Shown here: positions 30,665 to 38,586 of the stretch, one piece after another
Position numbering within the stretch: the stretch's first letter is position 1
How the letters are laid out: each line of letters starts with the position of its first letter
Assembly: GCF_001940455.1 (NCBI RefSeq)
Contig: NZ_MKQR01000009.1
Coordinates: forward strand, 657,074-721,073
Source: Actinokineospora bangkokensis
GTDB taxonomy: Bacteria; Actinomycetota; Actinomycetes; Mycobacteriales; Pseudonocardiaceae
Direction of reading: 5' to 3'
Length of the DNA: 64,000 nucleotides
Made by a program: the position numbers and the translations under genes
Notes under the pieces: model-generated
The model's database searches: none
What the model was told of the DNA's origin: nothing
Seen by the model: only the letters and a program-made list of their open reading frames with translations

Positions 30665-33148
30665 GTGACCTGGTCGGCAGAGCGTCAGCGGCACTACGCG
30701 TTCCTCAGCTTCCCCGGGCACGGCCACGTGCGCCCGGTGCTGCCGGTGACCGCGGAGCTCGTGCGCCGGGGCCACCGGGTGACCCACCTGGTCGCCGAGC
30801 GGCTGGCCGCGTCCGCGGCGGTGCCGGGGGTGCGGGTGGTGGCCTACCGGTCGAGCTTCCCGGAGCCGTTCGGGCGGGCGGCGACCGCGGGGGAGGCCGC
30901 GGGGATGCTCGCGGAGCTGGTGCGCGAGGGGTTCGCCCCGCTGGCCGAGGCGGTGCGCGTGCTCGACGGCGACCGCCCGGACCTGCTGCTGCACGACGAC
31001 ATCGGCGCGCACACCGCGCGGCTGCTGTCGCGGGTGTGGGGTGTGCCGCTGATCCGCCTCTACGCCCACTTCGCCGACCACGTCCACACCGGACGGACCG
31101 ACCAGCCCGGGACCGGTGGCGGGGAGGCGATCTCCCCGGCGGAGGTGATGGCCCACCCCGTGCTGGCCGCGGCATGGCAGGAGGCGATGGACCTGGTGGC
31201 CGGGTACGGCCACGAGCCCGACGCGGTGATCGAGGCGCTGCGGTGCGAGGACGCTGTGGGGGAGTTGGTGTTCGTCCCCCGCGAGTTCCACCCGGACAGT
31301 CCCCCCGACCCCGTGGTCGCGGGCAGGCGGGTGTTCGTCGGCTCCACCGCCGACCTCGACGCCGCCGCGGGCGGGTGGTCACCGCCGGGGACCGGCCCGG
31401 TGGCGCTGGTGTCGCTGGGCACCGCGCAGGCCGGGGACCCCGCGTTCTTCTCCCGGTGCGCGGCGGCGTTCGCGGGCACCGGCTGGCACGTGGTGATGAC
31501 CCTGGGGTCACGGGTCACCCCGGACATGGTGGGCCCGGTGCCGCCGAACGTGGAGCTGCACCAGTGGTTGCCGCACCTGGCCGTGCTGCCGCACGCGTCG
31601 GTGTACGTGGGCGCGGCGGGCATGGGCAGCGTGCTGGAGGCGCTGGCGTGCGCCACCCCGGTGCTGGCGCTGCCGCACACCGACGAGCAGCGCGCCAACG
31701 CCGACCGGCTGGCCGAGCTGGGCCTGGGCGCGGCGCTGACCCCGGACGACCTGACCCCCGCCGCGCTGCGGGAGCTGGTGCTGGCCACCGCCGCCGACGA
31801 GGCCACCGGCCGCCGGGTGCGGGAGATGGCCGCGCACCTGGCCCGCGCCGGTGGTGCCCGCCGCGCCGCCGACGAGGTCGAGGCCCGCACCCCGCCCCGG
31901 CGCGCCGCCGGTGGCGGTCGGGCGCTGCGCGTGGCGGTGTTCAGCTTCCCCGGGTGGGGCCACCTGCGCCCGCTGCTGCCGCTGGTGCGCGAGCTGCTCG
32001 ACCGCGGCCACGAGGTGTCGGTGGTGGTCGCTGAGCGCTTCGCGGCCGCCGCTGCGGACACCGGCGCCCGGGTGCTCACCTACCCCTCGCGGTTCCCCGC
32101 CCCGGTGCCCGAGGTGCGCACCGCCGAGGACCTGGCGCAGGTGGTGGTGGCCTACTACGAGGAGGCCTTCGCCGCGCTGCCCGCGGCGTGGGCCGCCTTC
32201 GCCGACGACCCACCGGACCTGGTGGTGGAGGACGCTTTGAGCACGGCGGCCAGCGGGTTGGTCGCTGACCGGGCCGGGTGCCCGGTGGTGCGCGCCTTCC
32301 CCGGGTTCGCGGGCAACGACGAGGTGCCGCTCAACGGGTCGGAGCCGGAGCCGGGCAGCCCGGACCTCGACGCCGAGCACCCGGCGATCGCGGCGTTCGT
32401 GCGCGGCCTGCCCGACCGGCTGGCCCGGCTCGGGGTGGGCGAGGACGCCGTGGCGCGGGTGCGCGCCCGCCCGCCGCGGGCGAACCTGGTGTTCGTGCCC
32501 GCGGCGTTCCAGCCGCGGGTGGAGTGCTTCGACGGCTCGTTCGCCTTCGTCGGCCCGCAACCCCCCGCCGACCCGCCGCCCACCGGGTGGTCCCCGCCCG
32601 CCGACGGGTCGCCGGTGGTGCTGGTGTCGCTGGGCACCTCCTCCAACGACAACCCCGGGTTCTTCCTGGCGTGCGGGGAGGCGTTCGCGGGCACCGGGTG
32701 GCGGGTGGTGATGACCACCGCCGGTCACCTCGACGGTGCCACCGCCGCGGCGATGCCGCCGGAGGTGGAGCTGCACGCCTGGTTGGACCACCACGCGGTG
32801 CTGCCGCACGCGGCGGTGGTGGTGTGCCAGGCGGGGGCGGGGTCGTTGATGGACGCCTTCGGGCACGGGGTGCCGGTGGTGGTCGTGCCGCAGCAGCCCG
32901 ACGCCCGGGTGATGGCGCGGCACGTGGCCGCGCTGGGCCTGGGCCGGTGCCTGGAGGGGCCGGTGTCGGGCGCGGACGTGCGGGACGCGGTGCTGGCCGT
33001 GGCGGCCGACGCCGGGGTGGCCGCGGCGGTGGCGGCGCTGCGCTCGGCCATCGGGTCGGCGGGCGGGGCCGCGCGCGCGGCGGACGTGGTCGAGCGGGTC
33101 GCCGCGGCGACACCGACGGACGGAGGGAGCCAGTCAGCATGGAGATAG
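30665..33148 (+). CDS. Fused double macrolide glycosyltransferase (two GT-B enzymes in one chain)
   Basis: 827 residues in one uninterrupted frame. Copy A (about 8-400) has SFPGHGHVRPVLPV, LVSLGTAQAG and GAAGMGSVLEAL. Copy B (about 418-815) has SFPGWGHLRPLLPL, LVSLGTSSND and CQAGAGSLMDAF. Each copy is a complete enzyme-sized unit with its acceptor-base His. In both, the donor-phosphate His of the HAG motif is lost (Ala in A, Gln in B). A proline/arginine/glycine-rich linker of about 15 residues joins them. GTG 30665 is preferred to ATG 30602, which lies inside the predicted operator. The last bases overlap the epimerase gene. It probably adds two sugars in succession, or one copy supports the other. 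Confidence 0.9.
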   Translation: MTWSAERQRHYAFLSFPGHGHVRPVLPVTAELVRRGHRVTHLVAERLAASAAVPGVRVVAYRSSFPEPFGRAATAGEAAGMLAELVREGFAPLAEAVRVLDGDRPDLLLHDDIGAHTARLLSRVWGVPLIRLYAHFADHVHTGRTDQPGTGGGEAISPAEVMAHPVLAAAWQEAMDLVAGYGHEPDAVIEALRCEDAVGELVFVPREFHPDSPPDPVVAGRRVFVGSTADLDAAAGGWSPPGTGPVALVSLGTAQAGDPAFFSRCAAAFAGTGWHVVMTLGSRVTPDMVGPVPPNVELHQWLPHLAVLPHASVYVGAAGMGSVLEALACATPVLALPHTDEQRANADRLAELGLGAALTPDDLTPAALRELVLATAADEATGRRVREMAAHLARAGGARRAADEVEARTPPRRAAGGGRALRVAVFSFPGWGHLRPLLPLVRELLDRGHEVSVVVAERFAAAAADTGARVLTYPSRFPAPVPEVRTAEDLAQVVVAYYEEAFAALPAAWAAFADDPPDLVVEDALSTAASGLVADRAGCPVVRAFPGFAGNDEVPLNGSEPEPGSPDLDAEHPAIAAFVRGLPDRLARLGVGEDAVARVRARPPRANLVFVPAAFQPRVECFDGSFAFVGPQPPADPPPTGWSPPADGSPVVLVSLGTSSNDNPGFFLACGEAFAGTGWRVVMTTAGHLDGATAAAMPPEVELHAWLDHHAVLPHAAVVVCQAGAGSLMDAFGHGVPVVVVPQQPDARVMARHVAALGLGRCLEGPVSGADVRDAVLAVAADAGVAAAVAALRSAIGSAGGAARAADVVERVAAATPTDGGSQSAWR

Positions 33149-33732
33149 TCGAGATGGCGGTGAAGGACGCGTTCCGGATCACCCCTCGGCACCTGCCGGA
33201 CCGCAGGGGCAGCTTCTTCGAGGCGTGGCGGCACAGCGCGCTGTCGGAGGCCATGGGCAGGCCGTTCCGGGTCGAGCAGGTGAACTACTCGATCTCGGCG
33301 AAGAACACCCTGCGCGGCATCCACGGCACGAAGATCCCCCCGGGGCAGACCAAGCTGGTGACCTGCGTGCAGGGCGCGGCGCTGGACGTGGTGGTCGACC
33401 TGCGGGTGGGGTCGCCCACGTTCGGCGCGTTCGACACCACGCTGCAGGTGGCGGGCTCGGGCATCGGGGTGTGCATCGCCGAGGGGCTGGGGCACGCGTT
33501 CCTGGCCCTGGAGCCCGACACGGTGATGAACTACCTGTGCGGTGCGGAGTACGTGCCCGGCACGATGATCGACATCCAGGCGCTGGACCCGGCGCTGGGC
33601 ATCCCGTGGGACCTCTCGGCGCCGCCGATCATGTCCGACAAGGACGCGGTGGCCCCGACGCTGGCCGAGGCCGCCGCCCGGGGGCTGCTGCCCAGCTACG
33701 AGCACGCGCTGACCGCGCCCGCGGTCGGCTAG
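33139..33732 (+). CDS. dTDP-4-keto-6-deoxyhexose 3,5- (or 3- or 5-) epimerase, RmlC family
   Basis: 197 residues, a cupin-fold enzyme. DRRGSFFEAW, LRGIHGT with the catalytic His, and QTKLVTCVQGAALDVVVDLR match RmlC. GLGHAFLALE and the aromatic YLCGAEYVPG region follow. Single-epimerising relatives (EvaD, ChmJ/TylJ) share these motifs, so the exact carbon cannot be decided. C-5 inversion would give an L-sugar. ATG with GGAGGGAG about eight bases upstream; it overlaps the fused-GT stop by 10 bases. Confidence 0.92.
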   Translation: MEIVEMAVKDAFRITPRHLPDRRGSFFEAWRHSALSEAMGRPFRVEQVNYSISAKNTLRGIHGTKIPPGQTKLVTCVQGAALDVVVDLRVGSPTFGAFDTTLQVAGSGIGVCIAEGLGHAFLALEPDTVMNYLCGAEYVPGTMIDIQALDPALGIPWDLSAPPIMSDKDAVAPTLAEAAARGLLPSYEHALTAPAVG

Positions 33733-33848
33733 TCGGTGGTCGGCCGGTCAGTGGTCCCCGCATCCGCCGCCCACCCCGACGTCCCCACCCGGCACGACGA
33801 CGGGTGAGCCGACGCCGCCCCGCCGGGGGAGCGTGCCCGGGCCCGGGC

Positions 33849-34496
33849 TCAGCCGACCAGGCCCGCCTCGTGGGCGAGCAGCCCGGCCTGGGTGCGGTTG
33901 GCGCAGCCGAGCTTGCTGAGCATGCGCGAGACGTAGCTCTTCACGGTGGCCTCGGACAGGTGCAGCTTCGCGGCGATGGCGGCGTTGGACATGCCCTCGC
34001 CGAGGCAGCGGAGCATGTCGGCCTCGCGGTCGGTGAGCCCGGCGATGCGCGCGCGGGCGCGGTCGGCGCGCTGCTGCTCGCCGGTGGAGGCGGCGACGAG
34101 CCTGCGCATCGCCTCGGGGGAGAGCACGGTGTGCCCGCCCGCGGCGGCGCGCACCAGGCTGATGAGGTCCTCGGCGGGGGTGGCCTTGAGCAGGAACCCC
34201 GACGCCCCGGCCTGCAGGGCGCGCAGGACGTAGGTGTCGGCGTCGAAGGTGGTGAGCGCGACCATCGACGGCGGGCTGGGCAGCCGGGCGATCCTGGCGA
34301 TGGCGGTGAGCCCGTCGACCCCGGGCATCCGCAGGTCCATGAGCATGACGTCCGGGGTGTGCAGGGTGGCGGCCTCGACGGCCTCCGCGCCGTCCTGGGC
34401 CTGGCCGACGACGGTGATGTCGCCCGCGGACTCCAGGACGGTGCGCAGGTGGGTGAGCACCATCGGCTCGTCATCGACGAGGACCAGGCGGATCAT
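33849..34496 (-). CDS. NarL/LuxR-type response regulator
   Basis: 215 residues. The receiver domain (about 1-120) has the acidic DDE, the phospho-acceptor Asp in VMLMDLRMPG, the TTFD switch threonine and the Lys of LLKA. A LuxR-type helix-turn-helix fills the C-terminus (LTDREADMLRCLGEGMSNAAIA). It is the partner of the overlapping sensor kinase gene; the two share 26 bases. Its place between the sugar genes and the LAL regulators suggests, but does not show, control of the cluster. Confidence 0.93.
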   Translation of the reverse strand: MIRLVLVDDEPMVLTHLRTVLESAGDITVVGQAQDGAEAVEAATLHTPDVMLMDLRMPGVDGLTAIARIARLPSPPSMVALTTFDADTYVLRALQAGASGFLLKATPAEDLISLVRAAAGGHTVLSPEAMRRLVAASTGEQQRADRARARIAGLTDREADMLRCLGEGMSNAAIAAKLHLSEATVKSYVSRMLSKLGCANRTQAGLLAHEAGLVG

Positions 34497-35733
34497 GGGG
34501 CCGACTTTCCGGTGTTGGGACGTATGCGGGGAGTATCGCATCGAGGCGGAACCCGCCGGAGTCGGTGGGGCCCGCCTCCAGCTTGCCGCCGATGACCTCG
34601 ATGCGGTGGCGCAGCCCGGTGAGCCCGGCGCCGGACCCGCTGCCGGAGAGCACCGGGTCGGGCTCGGCGGTGGGCGCGGTGTTGGTCACCCGCACCCGCA
34701 CGTCCTGGTTCTGGTAGCGCAGGGTGATCTTCACCCGGGAGCCGGGGGAGTGCTTGCGGGCGTTGGTCAGCGCCTCCTGCACGACCCGGTGGGCGGTGCG
34801 CGCCACGGCCGGGGTGAGCGCGGTGACCGCGCCGATGACCTCGACCTCGGTGGGCATGCCCACGGCGTTGGACTCCGCGACGAGGGTGTCGAGGTCGGCG
34901 GCGATCGGGCCCGCGGTGGCCGGTTCGGCGGCCCCGGCGACGAGGGGTTCGTCGGCGTTGGGGCTGCGCAGCACGCCGATGAGGTCGTGCAGCTCCTTCA
35001 TGGCCTGGCTGCCGGAGGCGCGGATGTCGTCGGCGGCGGCGCGCACGGCCTCGTCGGTGGAGCTGACCCGCAGCGCCCCGGCGTGCAGGACGATGAGGCT
35101 GAGCCGGTGGGTGACCACGTCGTGCATCTCCGAGGCCAGCCGCCGCCGCTCCTCGAAGCGGGCCCGCTCGGCCAGCAGCAGCTGCTCGCGCTCGGCGCGC
35201 TCGGCCCGGTCGCGCAGCGACCGCACCAGCTGCCTGCGGGCGTCGAAGTACAGCGCGCCGAGGGCGGGGCCCAGGGTGCTGAGCAACCCGAACGGGGTGA
35301 TCGACCAGTCCGGCGCCCACAACCTGCCCGCGAACACCGCGAACAGCGCGGTCAGGGCCAGGGCGTAGCGGCGGTCCTGGTGCAGCGCGACGAGGATGAC
35401 CACCACCGGGGTCGCCCGCGGCACGGTGACGGGGCTGAGCTGGTGCGGGGGCAGCAGCAGCCCGGGGGCCAGCTGGCTGGAGATGGCCATCGCCGCGCCG
35501 ACGAGCAGCACGAACGCGCCCACCGCGCGGGGGAAGCGGGCGGCCAGCAGCAGGGAGGCGTCGGCGAGCAGCTGGGCGGTGAGCCCGGCGTGCGGGCCGA
35601 GGAACCCGGTGGTGGGGGCGTCACCGAGGCCCAGCGACAGGTCGAGGGCGGCCAGCAGCGCGGCGACGACCGCGATCCGGGCGGCCTCGCGCCGGTGCGC
35701 CTCGGGGGCCTGGTCGCGGGGCGGGCTGAGCAT
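34471..35733 (-). CDS. Sensor histidine kinase, HisKA_3 (NarX/DesK) family
   Basis: 420 residues from ATG 35733 (GTG 35745 is possible). Five or six N-terminal hydrophobic segments (about 20-150) form a membrane sensor without a large outer domain. The DHp helix carries EMHDVVTHRLS with the phosphorylated His. The ATPase end has EALTNARKHS (N-box) and SGSGAGLTGLRHR (G-box). It overlaps and is coupled to the downstream response regulator. The signal is unknown. Confidence 0.92.
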   Translation of the reverse strand: MLSPPRDQAPEAHRREAARIAVVAALLAALDLSLGLGDAPTTGFLGPHAGLTAQLLADASLLLAARFPRAVGAFVLLVGAAMAISSQLAPGLLLPPHQLSPVTVPRATPVVVILVALHQDRRYALALTALFAVFAGRLWAPDWSITPFGLLSTLGPALGALYFDARRQLVRSLRDRAERAEREQLLLAERARFEERRRLASEMHDVVTHRLSLIVLHAGALRVSSTDEAVRAAADDIRASGSQAMKELHDLIGVLRSPNADEPLVAGAAEPATAGPIAADLDTLVAESNAVGMPTEVEVIGAVTALTPAVARTAHRVVQEALTNARKHSPGSRVKITLRYQNQDVRVRVTNTAPTAEPDPVLSGSGSGAGLTGLRHRIEVIGGKLEAGPTDSGGFRLDAILPAYVPTPESRPHDPPGPRR

Positions 35734-36081
35734 GGCTTGCCACACACGGGCACCGTAGCGACCCGGGGGCCGGTCGGGGGAGTGCGGGGCGGCATTCGCG
35801 GGGGACACCCACCCCGGCGGGGTGGGCGATTCCCGAAACCATCAACTTTCGTTGTTCCCAGTTCATTCTTTCGTTGTGATCGCGGTTTCCGGCGGTGCCA
35901 CTCGCGAACCGCTCGCGGTTGCGGACAGATTCCCGCGAACCCCCCGTGAGCTGTCTCACGAGGCGAATCCCGAGGTCGTGAGGACTCGGTAGCGTCACCC
36001 GGGGGCGACCGCGGGGGTTGCGGTCGATCGCTACGATGCCCACGGGAAGCCCAGCACAAGCGCACTGTCGACGCGACGGGG
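35734..36081. promoter_or_regulatory. Divergent regulatory region between sensor kinase and LAL operon
   Basis: 348 bases without a gene, containing the most AT-rich stretch of the cluster. CTTTCGTTGT occurs twice as a direct repeat (35846-35855 and 35868-35877, 22 bp apart). Two short inverted repeats lie at 35907-35920 (AACCGC/GCGGTT) and 35945-35960 (CGTGAG/CTCACG). TAGCGT at 35990-35995 is a reasonable -10 for the LAL operon. Confidence 0.6.
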
Positions 36082-38586
36082 GTGGCGATGGCAATGGGGG
36101 GCCGCGACGCGCGAACAGCTTTACCGGGGGCGCAATTCCACACCGCAGACGACCACGTCGCCGAAATGGTCGACCTGGTGACCCGGATGGCGCACCCGGT
36201 GTTCTCCGGCGCCTCGCGGGCGGCCATTGTCGAGGGCCCCACCCGGTCGGGCAAGAGCGCGTTGATCGCCGCGGCGCACAACGCGCTGGTGGCCGAAAAG
36301 GGCACTTCCGCTTCCCGTTCCACCCGCCTGCCCCGCCCCACCCCCGGCCACCACCGCCCCGCCGGGGCCTCCCCGGTCGAACGCGGCCTGTTCGGCCCCG
36401 CGGGCGCCACCGCCCACCGCGGCCCGCTCGCCCTGCTGGTCGACGACGCCCACTGGGCCGACACCGCGGGCCTGGCCCTGCTCAGCGCCCTGCTGCGCGG
36501 CCCCCACCCGGTGCTGCTCGTGCTCACCCGCGACAGCACCCGCACCTGGCCCGCCGACGCAGGCCTGGCCGCCATCGCCGCCGACCCCCGCACCCGCCTG
36601 CTCGCCCTGCCCCACGGCCACCACACCCCCCGCCGCGACCCGGTCACCACCGCCGTGCGCACCGCCGCGGCCGTGCTCGGCTCCGCCGACCCGCTGCTGC
36701 TGGCCGCCCTGACCGGCCTCGCGCTGCCCACCGTGCGCTCCGCGGTGCGCGCGGGCGCCGCCGCCCACGCCACCGCGCCCGCCGCCGAACGCGCGGCCCT
36801 GCTCGCCACCATCCCCCGCCCCCGCCTGGACCACCTGCGCGCGGGCGCCGCCCGGGTCCTCAACGACACCGGCCGCCCCGCCCGCCAGGTCGCCGACCAA
36901 CTCCTCGCCCTGCCCGACGCCCGCGAACCGTGGATGGCCCCGGTGCTGGCCGAGGCCGCCGCCGACGCCACCGCGGCCGGGGACACCGGCACCGCCGCGG
37001 CCTACCTGCGCCGCGCCCGCACCGCCGACCCCACCGACCCCGCACCCCGCCTGGCCCTGGCCAGGGTGCTGCTGCCCACCGACCCCGACGCCGCCCGCGC
37101 CGAACTCGACGCACCGGCCCTCGACACCCACCCCGCCGCCGCGGTGCTGCGCGCGGCCGCCACCGGCCTGGGCACCCCACCGCGGCAGGTGGCCGACGCC
37201 ATCCGGCGCCACCACGCCGACCCCACCACACCTCTGCCCCCCGGCACCCTGGCCGCCCTCTGCGGCAACCGCCCCGACGCCCGCGCCGCCCTGGCCGCCG
37301 ACCTCGGCCGCACCACCACCGCCCCGGACACCGCCGCCGCGGCCGTGCACCGGCTCGCCACCCTCGCCCTCGCCGGACGCGCCCCCGCCGCCGTCGCCGC
37401 CAGCGCCCGCGGCCTGCTCGCCGCCACCGGACCCACCGCCACCGGACCCACCGCCACGACCGCCGCCGCACCCGCCACCGCGACGACCCTGCTGCGCCTG
37501 GGCGGGGTGCTGTGCCTGGCCGAGGAACCCCAGCACGGCCTGCGCGCGCTCGACCTCGCCGCCGCCCGCGCCGCCACCGCCGACGACCCCACCCTGACCG
37601 GCCGGGTGCTGGCCGCCCGCTCCCTGGCCCTGCGCGACTCCGGCGACCACGACACCGCCGTCGCCGACGCCGAGGCCGCCACCCTGGCCCACGCCGCCCA
37701 CCGCGGCGCCCCCAGCACCCTCGCCGCCGTCGCCGACGCCGTCGGCCTGTTCCACACCGGCGACCACCCCGCCGCCGCCCGCGCCCTCGCCGCCGCCGCG
37801 CACGTCCCCGGCGCCCGACCCAGCGAACAGCACCTGCACCTGTTCTGGACCGCCCGCACCGCCGCGGCCACCGGGGACACCACCACCGCCCTGCGCCTGC
37901 TCCACCGCTGCGCGCACGCCCAAGCCGACGACGGCATCGCCCACCCCGCCTTCGCCCCCTGGTGGTGCGAGGCCGCGCTGCTCACCGCCGCCCTCGGCCG
38001 CCCCGCCGAGGCCGCCGCCCACGCCGAGCGCGGCGCCGACCTCACCCGCACCTGGCCCACCGCCAAGGCCACCGGCCTGGTCCTGCTCGCCCGCGGGGTG
38101 TCCACACCCGACACCACCGGGGTGGACCTGCTCACCGAGGCCGCCCGCGTGCTGGCCACCACCCACGCCCGCCCCGAGCACGCCCGCGCCGAACACCTGC
38201 TCGGCCGCGCCCTGCTCCGCCGCGACGACCGCACCACCGCCCGCGCCCACCTGCGCCGCGCCGCACTGCTCGCCGAAGCCTGCGGCTGGCGGGACCTGGC
38301 CACCGCCGCCCGCCGCGAACTCGCCGTCGCAGGCGGGCGGATGCGCTCCGGACCCCGCCGCACCGGGCTGCTGACCACCCGCGAACGCGAGGTCGCCGAC
38401 CTCGTCGCCCGCGGCGCCAGCAACCGCGAGGCCGCCGCGGCCCTGTTCGTCTCCGCCAGCACCGTCGAACTGCACCTGACCAAGGTCTACCGCAAGCTCG
38501 CCGTGAGCAGCCGCGCCGACCTGGCCGCCGCCCTGCGCGACGACCCCACCCCACCCCCGGGCACCCGCGCGCGGGAGGCGTCCTGA
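36082..38586 (+). CDS. LAL-family (large ATP-binding LuxR) regulator 1
   Basis: 834 residues. The N-terminal AAA-type ATPase has Walker A GPTRSGKSAL and Walker B LLVDDAHWAD. A long helical middle resembles TPR/MalT-type repeats. The C-terminal LuxR helix-turn-helix is LLTTREREVADLVARGASNREAAAALFVS. The nucleotide-binding motifs look competent. GTG 36082 is used; ATGs lie two and four codons on. First of three overlapping LAL genes at the edge of the macrolide cluster, where such proteins usually activate the PKS genes. Confidence 0.93.
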   Translation: MAMAMGGRDARTALPGAQFHTADDHVAEMVDLVTRMAHPVFSGASRAAIVEGPTRSGKSALIAAAHNALVAEKGTSASRSTRLPRPTPGHHRPAGASPVERGLFGPAGATAHRGPLALLVDDAHWADTAGLALLSALLRGPHPVLLVLTRDSTRTWPADAGLAAIAADPRTRLLALPHGHHTPRRDPVTTAVRTAAAVLGSADPLLLAALTGLALPTVRSAVRAGAAAHATAPAAERAALLATIPRPRLDHLRAGAARVLNDTGRPARQVADQLLALPDAREPWMAPVLAEAAADATAAGDTGTAAAYLRRARTADPTDPAPRLALARVLLPTDPDAARAELDAPALDTHPAAAVLRAAATGLGTPPRQVADAIRRHHADPTTPLPPGTLAALCGNRPDARAALAADLGRTTTAPDTAAAAVHRLATLALAGRAPAAVAASARGLLAATGPTATGPTATTAAAPATATTLLRLGGVLCLAEEPQHGLRALDLAAARAATADDPTLTGRVLAARSLALRDSGDHDTAVADAEAATLAHAAHRGAPSTLAAVADAVGLFHTGDHPAAARALAAAAHVPGARPSEQHLHLFWTARTAAATGDTTTALRLLHRCAHAQADDGIAHPAFAPWWCEAALLTAALGRPAEAAAHAERGADLTRTWPTAKATGLVLLARGVSTPDTTGVDLLTEAARVLATTHARPEHARAEHLLGRALLRRDDRTTARAHLRRAALLAEACGWRDLATAARRELAVAGGRMRSGPRRTGLLTTREREVADLVARGASNREAAAALFVSASTVELHLTKVYRKLAVSSRADLAAALRDDPTPPPGTRAREAS

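Noticed and set aside
35822-35837. PimM-like sequence (12/16) upstream of the LAL operon
   Set aside because: No -10 element at the expected distance in either direction.
36018-38582. In-frame upstream extension of LAL regulator 2
   Set aside because: Arg/Pro-rich antisense-like composition in another frame of LAL regulator 1. The true start is at the CTGA overlap.
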